The position numbers and the translations under genes were made by a program. The notes under the pieces were generated by a model. It worked only from the letters and a program-made list of their open reading frames with translations, did no database searches and was not told the origin of the DNA. This document shows positions 6,358-11,637 of a DNA stretch of 11,637 nt, in pieces. How positions within the stretch are numbered: position 1 is the first letter of the stretch; each line of letters opens with the position of its first letter. Source of the DNA: Candidatus Pacearchaeota archaeon (lineage in GTDB: Archaea; Nanobdellota; Nanobdellia; Pacearchaeales; UBA284); NCBI GenBank assembly GCA_023511755.1, contig JAIMAW010000010.1:1-11637 (forward strand). Direction: 5' to 3'.

Positions 6358-7446
6358 TTATCTCTCTTCAACAAACTCTATCCCCAACTCTTCCTCTATC
6401 TCTCTCTTCTCCTTGTCTAGCCTGCCCTCTCCGGGCCCCAATATCTGTGCTGATTTCACTCCCGTAACGATTAATAGAACTCTCAATGTTCTGTCCATAT
6501 CTTCGCTAAGCTGAGCGCCCCAGATCATCTTAGCATTCTTGCTTATCTTATTGCCCACGCCTTCTATAACTTTTCTTGCCTCGTCCAAACTCAGGTCTAG
6601 GCCACCTATTATATTGACCAATGCCCCTGAAGCATTGGAGATATCGACATCTAACAAGGGGTTTTCAATGGCTTTTTCTACAGCTTCTATGGCCCGATTC
6701 TGCGAATCGCTTTCGCCAACACCTATCATAGCCACACCACCGTTGCACATAACTGCCCTAATATCCGCGAAATCTAGATTAACAAGGCCAGCTTTCGTGA
6801 CAAGCTCTGTTGTGCCCTTGACTGCATTCGTCAAGATTTCATCTGCAACCTTGAAAGCGGTATGCAAAGGCAAATCCGGGGCCAACTCAAGTAACTTGTC
6901 ATTAGGGATAACTATTAATGTATCAACAGCGTTCTCCATTTTCTCTAGCCCGATCATCGCATTCTCGTATCTTCTTTGCCCCTCGATAGTAAAAGGTAAG
7001 GTAACTACCCCTATCGTAAGCGCCCCCATTTTCTTTGCCAGGCTAGCAACCACGGGCGCTGCGCCCGTGCCCGTGCCGCCACCAAGACCGCAAGTTACGA
7101 AGACCATATCTGCTCCTTGCAACCTTTGCTTAATCTCGTGCTCTGACTCATGAGCGGCCTCCTCACCGATCTGCGGGTTACTCCCCGCGCCTAGCCCATG
7201 CGTGAGTTCCTTACCAATGAGAATCTTAGAATCAGCATATGTGTAAAGCAAATCTTGGGCATCGGTGTTAACAGCAACAAGCTCCGCCCCCTTGATACCG
7301 ATTTCTTTCATCCTCGTCAAAGTATTGCCGCCACCGCCACCGCATCCAAATACCTTAATAGCAGCTTTTTGTTTTGCTATAATCTCCTCTAATTCCTTAT
7401 CAATTTCTTTCTTTTCTTCCTCACGAATCTGAAAAATTTCTGCCAT
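6358..7446 (-). CDS. ftsZ: cell division protein FtsZ
   Basis: 362 aa, full length for archaeal FtsZ. The GTP-binding tubulin signature GGGTGTG is at 122-128. The glycine-rich first loop '[14 protein letters not shown]' is at 33-46. The synergy (T7) loop '[11 protein letters not shown]' provides N223, D225 and D228, which complete the GTPase site of the neighbouring subunit. A charged coiled N-terminus (about 1-28) precedes the core. The C-terminus ends shortly after the core (LGIEFVEER), as in archaeal FtsZ1-type proteins, without a long linker. FtsZ polymerises into the cytokinetic ring. It is upstream of secE and spt5 in a recognised archaeal gene order. It has its own promoter, and a GAGG Shine-Dalgarno about 13 nt before the ATG. 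Confidence 0.97.
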   Translation of the reverse strand: MAEIFQIREEEKKEIDKELEEIIAKQKAAIKVFGCGGGGGNTLTRMKEIGIKGAELVAVNTDAQDLLYTYADSKILIGKELTHGLGAGSNPQIGEEAAHESEHEIKQRLQGADMVFVTCGLGGGTGTGAAPVVASLAKKMGALTIGVVTLPFTIEGQRRYENAMIGLEKMENAVDTLIVIPNDKLLELAPDLPLHTAFKVADEILTNAVKGTTELVTKAGLVNLDFADIRAVMCNGGVAMIGVGESDSQNRAIEAVEKAIENPLLDVDISNASGALVNIIGGLDLSLDEARKVIEGVGNKISKNAKMIWGAQLSEDMDRTLRVLLIVTGVKSAQILGPGEGRLDKEKREIEEELGIEFVEER

Positions 7447-7493
7447 CTTTTTTGTGGTCCTCTTTCCCGTGATTATGTATCACAACGGCAAAC

Positions 7494-7510
7494 CAATTTA
7501 TAAATTTTAG
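7494..7510 (-). promoter_or_regulatory. TATA promoter of ftsZ
   Basis: The minus strand reads AAAATTTATAAATTGG, with the symmetric core ATTTATAAAT (7496-7505). It is about 55 bases upstream of the ATG and predicts a leader of about 28 nt that includes the GAGG Shine-Dalgarno. This contrasts with the leaderless-looking neighbours. Confidence 0.6.
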
Positions 7511-7550
7511 TATTCTATAAACAATATTTCAAAGAGATTATTAAATTTGT

Positions 7551-8195
7551 TCAATCAGATTCTATATCGCATTCTAAATTTAATAGCCCTTTCACTTTTT
7601 TCTTGAATTGCTCGGCAATCTCTTTATTTCTCTCTTCCTTTGCTTTATCAAGCTTTACTCTCGCTTTGTTTCCTTCTATTTTCACATCCTTGATAATAAG
7701 CCCATACAACTTTCCGATTGTTTTTATGTTCTCGGCATTATCTTCGATGATTTTATTTATCCTAAATTTATATATCACCACCTTACCTGCAAGAGGATTG
7801 TTAAGGTCAATGAGAGTTCTGCCGCCTGTTACATTAATTACCTTACCAATAAGCCCATCCACATTGATGAACATTCCGGGAGATGGCTTCTCCTTGAACG
7901 CGCTCAATGGTACTGTTTTTATCAAATTAGAAAGTCTTTGGCCAAACGCATCTTTCGGAGCTATCTCGATTGTGTACTCCTGCCCAACTTCCTTGTCCTC
8001 AAGTTCTTTATCAAGACCCCGAATAACCATCCCCTCCCCGATGCATATCATTAGTGGTTTGAATTCGTGCTTTCTTCTCTCATCAAACAATCCCGCTTTC
8101 TTAGCTTCTTCTTGCAAGGTCGTGTCAAAAATATTACCCTCTTTTATAGATGCAATAAAATCTAATTCTACAAAGTCTCCTTTCCTCGTTCTCAT
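7551..8195 (-). CDS. FKBP-type peptidyl-prolyl isomerase, SlyD-like with C-terminal extension
   Basis: 214 aa from the ATG at 8195. The FKBP domain is interrupted by an insert-in-flap domain, as in SlyD and archaeal long FKBPs. 'KGDFVELDFIASI' opens the fold, 'GNIFDTT' is the substrate-pocket Asp loop (20-26), and 'IGEGMVIRGLDKEL' (52-65) and 'IAPKDAFGQR' (78-87) are FKBP hallmarks. The insert spans about 88-135, and the fold closes with 'DLNNPLAGKVVIYKF' (130-144), equivalent to 'NHPLAGK' in SlyD. A further domain of about 65 residues (150-214), lysine-rich, follows as in the 26-kDa archaeal FKBPs. These act as cytosolic chaperone/prolyl isomerases. An 18-residue longer start at 8249 is possible, but a TATA box 25 bases upstream of 8195 suggests a leaderless message, and the shorter start begins with a typical FKBP strand. 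It lies 104 nt before ftsZ. Confidence 0.93.
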   Translation of the reverse strand: MRTRKGDFVELDFIASIKEGNIFDTTLQEEAKKAGLFDERRKHEFKPLMICIGEGMVIRGLDKELEDKEVGQEYTIEIAPKDAFGQRLSNLIKTVPLSAFKEKPSPGMFINVDGLIGKVINVTGGRTLIDLNNPLAGKVVIYKFRINKIIEDNAENIKTIGKLYGLIIKDVKIEGNKARVKLDKAKEERNKEIAEQFKKKVKGLLNLECDIESD

Positions 8196-8212
8196 GCCTA
8201 TAAAAAGGAGAC

Positions 8213-8226
8213 GTAATTTAAAAATG
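8213..8226 (-). promoter_or_regulatory. TATA box of the FKBP gene (leaderless)
   Basis: The minus strand reads ATTTTTAAATTACG with a core centred at about 8220, 25 bases before the ATG at 8195. It would lie inside the coding frame if the longer start at 8249 were used, which argues for the shorter start. Confidence 0.55.
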
Positions 8227-8424
8227 TTTTTTGTTGCTTTTTTTTTCAAAGAAGGTATCCAAAATAGCTAGTTTCTATAACCCGTCAACGATTAAACGAG
8301 CCAATATTGTACAAGAGTTAAGCAACCTCTAGTAAGACCCGAGCATTTTTCTTGCTCTTAAATTTAGTTTCAAAACATTGGGATTATAACTATTCTTTTT
8401 TTCGTCACTTTATTGTTACATCAA

Positions 8425-8441
8425 ACGAAAGTTTTATATAT
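8425..8441 (+). promoter_or_regulatory. BRE/TATA promoter of the 141-aa gene (leaderless)
   Basis: CGAAAG then TTTTATATAT is a strong archaeal BRE plus box A. Its centre is about 27 bases before the ATG at 8464, so transcription should start at or next to the start codon. No Shine-Dalgarno is present. Confidence 0.7.
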
Positions 8442-8463
8442 CTGTTGGTTTTTGGTTTAGATT

Positions 8464-8889
8464 ATGGGTAAAGTAAATTGGCGTGAAAATCTCAGCAAGG
8501 AACTAAAGTATTACATGGACAGGCTGATTCTTGAAAGTTTTTCCCAGAAAAGGGCCCTTGACCTCGCTCCAGAAAAAGGCAGGGCACAGCTTTGGGTTGC
8601 CCTGGCACTTCTGAATAGGAGACTTACAGATATTGAACTCAAAACAGCCTACCTCGAGAAAACGATGCAGAGAATTTTTTCTAAAGATAAACTCCCGCCC
8701 CCGGAAGAAAGAAAAAAACAGGCTGCGGAAGTGGAAAAATTAATAAAAAGTCTGGCGAGAGGCGAGATATTAAGGTCGTCCGGGCCATCCAAAGTAGGCG
8801 AGAAAAAAATTGGAAAAAGAAGAGTAAAAAAGAGGAGGAAAGTGAACATTGGAAGCAAGGGGACGATAAAAATAGCAAAATCTTTATAA
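8464..8889 (+). CDS. conserved-looking helical protein with basic tail, function unknown
   Basis: 141 aa. Residues 1-75 look all-helical, with a conserved-looking block 'RAQLWVALALLNRRLTDIEL' and 'KTAYLEKTMQRIF' straight after it. I recall a similar 'NPxxAQLWxAIANLSKQ' block in uncharacterised DPANN proteins but cannot verify it. Residues 77-100 form a charged helix. The C-terminal 35 residues are strongly basic (for instance 'KKIGKRRVKKRRK'), as in nucleic-acid or ribosome binders. There is no membrane segment. It heads a plus-strand series with aIF5A and eL40, both translation proteins, so a ribosome- or RNA-linked role is a reasonable inference but unproven. Its stop codon sits inside the TATA-like box of aIF5A. 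Confidence 0.82.
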   Translation: MGKVNWRENLSKELKYYMDRLILESFSQKRALDLAPEKGRAQLWVALALLNRRLTDIELKTAYLEKTMQRIFSKDKLPPPEERKKQAAEVEKLIKSLARGEILRSSGPSKVGEKKIGKRRVKKRRKVNIGSKGTIKIAKSL

Positions 8890-8894
8890 ATTCC
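8879..8894 (+). promoter_or_regulatory. TATA-like box overlapping a stop codon, before aIF5A
   Basis: AATCTTTATAAATTCC includes the TAA stop of the 141-aa gene (8887-8889) and is centred about 25 bases before the aIF5A ATG. No Shine-Dalgarno occurs between it and the ATG. Confidence 0.6.
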
Positions 8895-8911
8895 CTTTCT
8901 CTTGTGTTGGC

Positions 8912-9310
8912 ATGCCACTAAAATTGGTGAATGCCACAGAGTTAAGAACTGGAAGTTTTGCGTTTATAGAAGATGCCCCTTGTGTTATTAAATCGGTGGA
9001 TATAAGCAAAACAGGAAAACATGGGGCGAGCAAGTGCAGAATCGAAGCTATAGGGATAGTAGACGAGAAAAAAAGAATAACGGTAATGCCGGGCTCTGAG
9101 AGAGTAGCTATACCCTTGATAGAAAAAAGAAAAGCGCAAGTGCTAAGCATAGACAAAAGTAATGCCCTTGCGAGTATCATGGACCTAGAAAATTTTGAAA
9201 CATTCGACGCGGTTGTTGCTTCGGACCTGCTCGAGAACATACAAGAAAATGCCCAAGTGGAATACTGGAATGTGGAAAACGGGCAGAAAATAATAAAAAG
9301 GTTAATTTAA
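8912..9310 (+). CDS. eif5a: translation initiation factor 5A (aIF5A)
   Basis: 132 aa, standard archaeal length. The N-terminal SH3-like domain (about 1-68) carries the hypusination loop 'SKTGKHGASK' (32-41) with the modified lysine predicted at K36. The C-terminal OB domain (about 70-132) begins after 'ERVAIPLIEKRKAQVLS' and ends 'VEYWNVENGQKIIKRL'. aIF5A relieves ribosome stalling at difficult peptide motifs and requires deoxyhypusine modification; the deoxyhypusine synthase gene is not in the window. It is co-directional with eL40, 19 nt downstream, and with the 141-aa gene, 22 nt upstream. A serine replaces the alanine often seen before the second lysine of the loop (GASK), a mild variation. 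Confidence 0.97.
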   Translation: MPLKLVNATELRTGSFAFIEDAPCVIKSVDISKTGKHGASKCRIEAIGIVDEKKRITVMPGSERVAIPLIEKRKAQVLSIDKSNALASIMDLENFETFDAVVASDLLENIQENAQVEYWNVENGQKIIKRLI

Positions 9311-9313
9311 AAC
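9299..9313 (+). promoter_or_regulatory. TATA-like box overlapping a stop codon, before eL40
   Basis: AGGTTAATTTAAAAC contains the aIF5A stop TAA (9308-9310) and is centred about 24 bases before the eL40 ATG at 9330. The 19-nt gap is A-rich with no Shine-Dalgarno. Confidence 0.5.
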
Positions 9314-9329
9314 AAACAAAAACCTAAAA

Positions 9330-9503
9330 ATGGCAAAAATTGAGGCCGCTCATGCTAGACTTTTCAAAGGAGTTTTCGTATGTCGCAGATGTGGCTCGAA
9401 AATTAGGGCCCATGCAAGAAAAATAGCTGAGGGAAAGGTGAAATGTAGAAAATGCAAAAGCAGGGCCCTAAGACCAAAAAGCAAAAAGACGGGGAAGGGT
9501 TAA
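9330..9503 (+). CDS. rpl40e: 50S ribosomal protein eL40 (L40e)
   Basis: 57 aa, short enough to be missed by length filters. It starts 'MAKIEAAHARLFKGVFVC', containing the eL40 'EAxxRLF' opening. Two zinc-ribbon knuckles, C18-x2-C21 and C39-x2-C42, follow, and then 'RALRPKSKK', the eL40 'LRPK' ending. The protein is very basic and binds 23S rRNA in the large subunit. The spacer between the two cysteine pairs is 17 residues, longer than the roughly ten I expect in many archaea. The gene lies between aIF5A (19 nt) and the site-2 protease (23 nt). Confidence 0.93.
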   Translation: MAKIEAAHARLFKGVFVCRRCGSKIRAHARKIAEGKVKCRKCKSRALRPKSKKTGKG

Positions 9504-9513
9504 ATTTATAAGA
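9499..9513 (+). promoter_or_regulatory. TATA-like box overlapping a stop codon, before the site-2 protease
   Basis: GTTAAATTTATAAGA begins with the TAA stop of eL40 (9501-9503) and is centred 20-25 bases before the ATG at 9527. The following AGAGACAGCTTTCAAA has no convincing Shine-Dalgarno. Confidence 0.5.
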
Positions 9514-9526
9514 GACAGCTTTCAAA

Positions 9527-10939
9527 ATGCCCTCTATTTATGTTTACGATTTGATTTTTCTTTTTGTAGTTGCTACAATCATAACTATATTTCTTTACAA
9601 AAATAGAAAACGAATCAAGGTAGAATCAAAAATATTTTTGATGTACCGCACAAAATTGGGGATAAGACTCATGGATTGGATAAGTAAGAAATTCCCTCGC
9701 CTATTGAATACCCTGAGCTACGTCTCTATAACTTTCGGCTTTCTGGCCATGATTTTTGCTCTAATCTTTTTGTTCCTGAGCATTAAGGCGATGACCGCCA
9801 TTGTTACAGTGCCAAAAATCCCTCCGCTGATGCCTCTTGTCCCGTATCTGCCAGAAATTTTTAACTTGCCCCTGCCCCCGTTCTATTTTTCATACTGGAT
9901 AGTTATAATACTCATCGTAGCAGTAACTCATGAGTTCGCTCACGGAATTTTCGCCAGGTATTTTGGCCTTAAGATAAAATCAACTGGTTTTGGTTTTCTT
10001 GGACCTTTCCTTGCCGCATTTGTTGAGCCTGATGAAAAAGCCCTACAGAAAAAAAGCAAGAGGGCACAGCTCAGCGTTATTAGCGCCGGCAGCTTCTCGA
10101 ACTGCATATTTGCAATAATTTTCTTGTTAATACTGCCTCTTTTTTTCTCGCTTAGCACAGTTCCCTCAAGCATACTTTATGCCACGACTTCAATAAACGT
10201 AAGTGATATCGAGAGCCTAAGTATTGATTCGACGGAGTTCAGGGGATTTACAAAAGAAGAAATTCTGCCCCATCTAGGAGAAACTAACGAACTTGTCAGG
10301 ATAAAGGCCATTAACAATTCTGTGTTTTTCGCTACGCAAGAGACCCTGAAGCAACAGATAGATGTCCCTAATGAAATAAGTACCCTAAATGTATTCTATG
10401 ATGGCCCATTAATAAGGGCCAATATCCAGGGCGAAATAAAAGAAATTAATGGAATAAAAGTTAGAGATTATGATAAGATTTTCCAAAACTTGTCATTAAT
10501 ACAACCAGGACAAGTTGTAACAATAAAAACAACTGTATCGGAGTATGAAATCGTAGCAATAGAACACCCAAAAAATAGTTCAAAAGGTTTCATTGGAATC
10601 GGCTCTATGCTTCTGCCGGTGACTGGGTTAACAAAAAGAATACAAGATTTTACTTCGCCGATAAAGAACCCTTTTATGTTGTACAAATCAAAATACAATG
10701 AGGACATTTTTGTATTTTTCTTCAATATGCTTTGGTGGCTCGCCCTTGCATGTTTCTCTATGGCCCTGATAAACATGCTTCCACTAGGCATTCTCGATGG
10801 TGGCAGATTTATATATATCACCGTGTTGTGGCTAACTAATTCAAAGAAAGTAGCAGAACGCATCTTCAGGCTAGCAGCTTTCCTTGTGCTCTTATTATTT
10901 CTGACGCTGATGGTTATTTGGGTAATCCGAGCATTTTGA
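9527..10939 (+). CDS. site-2 protease (M50 zinc metalloprotease) with PDZ-like segment
   Basis: 470 aa polytopic membrane protease. Transmembrane helices lie near 7-24, 62-88, 122-146, 187-209, 396-420 and 447-468. The zinc/catalytic motif H135-E136-F-A-H139 is intact in 'VTHEFAHGIFARYFG'. The second motif N416-x2-P419-x3-L423-D424-GG supplies the third ligand, Asp424. 'SAGSFSNCIFA' (186-196) is the standard loop before the next helix. Residues about 297-345, with 'GEIKEINGIKVRDYDKI' and then 'PGQVVTIKT', resemble a circularly permuted PDZ domain, as in other archaeal S2Ps. The family cleaves within the membrane, often releasing regulators or clearing signal peptides; the substrate here is unknown. 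All active-site residues are present, unlike the S2P-like protein at 4511-5242. Confidence 0.95.
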   Translation: MPSIYVYDLIFLFVVATIITIFLYKNRKRIKVESKIFLMYRTKLGIRLMDWISKKFPRLLNTLSYVSITFGFLAMIFALIFLFLSIKAMTAIVTVPKIPPLMPLVPYLPEIFNLPLPPFYFSYWIVIILIVAVTHEFAHGIFARYFGLKIKSTGFGFLGPFLAAFVEPDEKALQKKSKRAQLSVISAGSFSNCIFAIIFLLILPLFFSLSTVPSSILYATTSINVSDIESLSIDSTEFRGFTKEEILPHLGETNELVRIKAINNSVFFATQETLKQQIDVPNEISTLNVFYDGPLIRANIQGEIKEINGIKVRDYDKIFQNLSLIQPGQVVTIKTTVSEYEIVAIEHPKNSSKGFIGIGSMLLPVTGLTKRIQDFTSPIKNPFMLYKSKYNEDIFVFFFNMLWWLALACFSMALINMLPLGILDGGRFIYITVLWLTNSKKVAERIFRLAAFLVLLLFLTLMVIWVIRAF

Positions 10940-10949
10940 TACCCCTTAT

Positions 10950-10968
10950 TTGTAAAAATTTTTTAACC
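10950..10968 (+). promoter_or_regulatory. probable box A of tRNA-Ala
   Basis: AAAAATTTTTTAACC lies about 30 bases upstream of the mature tRNA 5' end, a normal archaeal position. Its T-run could also terminate the preceding protease transcript. Confidence 0.4.
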
Positions 10969-10991
10969 TAAACTTCGTATGTTTTGAATAC

Positions 10992-11063
10992 GGGCCGGTA
11001 GTTCAATGGTAGAACGCCGCTCTCGCTAAGCGGAGGTTACGAGTTCAATTCTCGTCCGGTCCA
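10992..11063 (+). tRNA. tRNA-Ala (anticodon CGC)
   Basis: A complete cloverleaf of 72 nt. The acceptor GGGCCGG pairs with CCGGTCC and includes the G3-U70 pair that identifies tRNA-Ala. The D stem is GTTC/GAAC with GG in the loop. The anticodon stem is CCGCT/AGCGG around loop CTCGCTA, giving anticodon CGC for the GCG codon. The T stem is ACGAG/CTCGT with loop TTCAATT. The discriminator is A. No intron and no encoded CCA. Confidence 0.96.
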
Positions 11064-11110
11064 TAAATTTTTTGCAATGTTTTTTAATCGACGAAGGATT
11101 CTCAAAATCA
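11064..11110 (+). terminator. oligo-T tracts after the tRNA
   Basis: Two T6 tracts (in AAATTTTTTGC and ATGTTTTTTAA) follow within 35 nt of the tRNA end and are typical archaeal oligo-U stop signals. No CDS is supported between the tRNA and 11230. Confidence 0.5.
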
Positions 11111-11160
11111 TTTTTCTCTTCGGAAAAATCTTGGCATCTATGCAATTTAAAAAAAATAGA

Positions 11161-11180
11161 AAAGTATTTAAATAAAAATT
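11161..11180 (+). promoter_or_regulatory. BRE/TATA box upstream of a lysine-rich microORF
   Basis: AAAGTATTTAAATAAAAATT is a good BRE plus box A centred near 11169. It predicts transcription from about 11195 and a leader of about 35 nt that contains AGAGG just before the ATG at 11231. Confidence 0.55.
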
Positions 11181-11230
11181 GTTTTTTTCTTTGTAAGAAA
11201 TTTTAAATTTTAAAACCAAAAGAGGTTCAA

Positions 11231-11272
11231 ATGGCAAAGAAAAAGAAAGCAGTAAAAAAGAAAAAAAGATAA
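11231..11272 (+). CDS. possible 13-residue lysine-rich microprotein
   Basis: Reads MAKKKKAVKKKKR then TAA. Evidence that it is a gene is contextual. A BRE/TATA box lies about 60 bases upstream. An AGAGGT Shine-Dalgarno (11221-11225) ends 5 nt before the ATG, an optimal spacing. A long oligo-T terminator begins immediately after the stop. Ten of the 13 residues are lysine or arginine. It is too short for any domain call. The composition recalls tiny basic ribosomal proteins such as eL41, but the sequence does not match it. The A-rich composition could also be chance, with the transcript serving as a non-coding RNA. Confidence 0.4.
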   Translation: MAKKKKAVKKKKR

Positions 11273-11313
11273 AAATTTTTTCGTTTTTGTTTTTTTATTT
11301 TTTGTTTTGTTAT
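11273..11313 (+). terminator. long oligo-T terminator after the microORF
   Basis: Successive T6, T5, T7 and T6 runs broken by single bases directly follow the TAA, the strongest oligo-U terminator in the window. It also separates the unit from the convergent gene on the minus strand. Confidence 0.6.
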
Positions 11314-11356
11314 CCTGCCCAGCCCCTCTGTACTCGTTCTATATGTTTTAACTACC

Positions 11357-11637
11357 TCAAAGCTCAATAACTCCTTCTTTTGTGAGAACGACAAATTTTA
11401 TTCCTACTGGCAACTGCAACAACGCAGAAATCAAGGCCATATGTTCTTTGCCAGAACCGCTTGCGATGCTCAATGCAACTTCTGCCCCATGAGTCTTATC
11501 CTGTAATTTTTCCTTTATGGCCCGAATGACCGTCTTGATGTCCTCGTTAAAATTAATAGAAATTATTTCTGCTTTTTTGCTGAACTCAAAACTCGTTACG
11601 GTCTTCTTAAAAAAATCGTCTACTACAAGGATTACCT
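11357..11637 (-). CDS. C-terminal part of an unidentified protein, possibly CARF-like Rossmann domain (5' end cut)
   Basis: An open minus-strand frame enters at the right edge (first full codon at 11635) and ends at TGA (11359-11357), giving 92 residues. Visible secondary structure alternates strand and helix: 'VILVVDDFF' at the start, 'AEIISINF', a helix 'DIKTVIRAIKEKLQD', then 'EVALSIASGSGKEHMALISA' followed by a helix, and a last strand 'GIKFVVLTKEGVIEL'. The strand-SGSGK-helix arrangement is like the conserved loop of CARF-type ligand-binding domains of some archaeal regulators, where a Ser/Thr-Gly loop follows the fourth strand. That comparison is from pattern memory and is weak. Any N-terminal part is outside the window. 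Confidence 0.7.
   Translation of the reverse strand, partial: VILVVDDFFKKTVTSFEFSKKAEIISINFNEDIKTVIRAIKEKLQDKTHGAEVALSIASGSGKEHMALISALLQLPVGIKFVVLTKEGVIEL

Noticed and set aside
6294..6374. 27-residue N-terminal extension of SecE
   Set aside because: It would overlap the ftsZ end, add a second hydrophobic stretch foreign to SecE, and pass through the likely secE TATA box. The 66-aa form matches the family length.
6539..7153. 204-codon plus-strand frame
   Set aside because: It is the mirror of ftsZ codons; the minus strand has an unmistakable FtsZ.
8196..8249. 18-residue N-terminal extension of the FKBP protein
   Set aside because: The extension contains the predicted TATA box, and the FKBP fold normally begins at the MRTRKGDFVE start.
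8341..8357. Short hairpin GAGCA...TGCTC in the 8250-8463 intergenic region
   Set aside because: A 5-bp stem with a 7-nt loop is expected by chance. The 214-268-bp gap otherwise holds only the two divergent promoters, and I saw no C/D-box or other RNA signature.
11037..11237. 66-codon minus-strand frame
   Set aside because: Its end is antisense to tRNA-Ala (ending in the 'WTGRELNS' signature of reversed tRNA) and the remainder lies over A/T-rich promoter sequence.
1..11637. CRISPR array, insertion sequence, integrase or attachment site
   Set aside because: No regularly spaced direct repeats, transposase motifs or tRNA-end duplications were found by eye. The Cas4-like fold and the possible CARF loop are 11 kb apart and do not make a CRISPR locus.

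Overview
The window is archaeal. It encodes aIF5A with the hypusine loop, ribosomal protein eL40, Spt5/NusG, SecE, tubulin-like FtsZ, a SlyD-like FKBP and an archaeal-type site-2 protease. Most genes are preceded by TATA/BRE-like boxes about 20-30 bases before the start codon, which suggests leaderless transcripts. Several proteins resemble families I associate from memory with DPANN archaea: the long-N-terminus secretion ATPase, its two coiled-coil neighbours and the 141-residue 'AQLWVA' protein. A DPANN lineage is therefore my best guess, but the phylum cannot be fixed from the sequence. I see no insertion sequence, integrase or CRISPR array.

Left part (1-5242). A truncated PD-(D/E)XK (RecB/Cas4-fold) nuclease gene runs off the left edge on the minus strand. 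Next come two minus-strand coiled-coil proteins (302 and 130 aa). A 177-bp promoter region separates them from a divergent plus-strand pair: a 763-aa type II/IV secretion (pilus/archaellum-class) ATPase and a 243-aa membrane protein that looks like a site-2 protease without its catalytic residues. The four genes look like a surface-filament or secretion module. No polytopic TadC/GspF-type platform gene is present in the window.

Middle (5289-8195, minus strand). FKBP-type prolyl isomerase, then ftsZ, secE, a small predicted lipoprotein, and spt5/nusG. The order ftsZ-secE-spt5 is a known archaeal linkage of division, secretion and transcription elongation. Here a lipoprotein gene sits between secE and spt5, one base after secE.

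Right part (8464-11637). A plus-strand run holds a 141-aa protein of unknown role, aIF5A, eL40 (57 aa) and an active-looking site-2 protease with a PDZ-like segment. It is followed by tRNA-Ala(CGC), a probable 13-codon lysine-rich microORF with its own promoter, Shine-Dalgarno and oligo-T terminator, and a convergent truncated gene whose fold may be CARF-like. The gaps between the tandem protein genes are 19-23 nt, and each upstream stop codon lies inside or next to a TATA-like box placed to drive a leaderless transcript of the next gene. This arrangement recurs, and it and the degenerate protease are the main points of interest.
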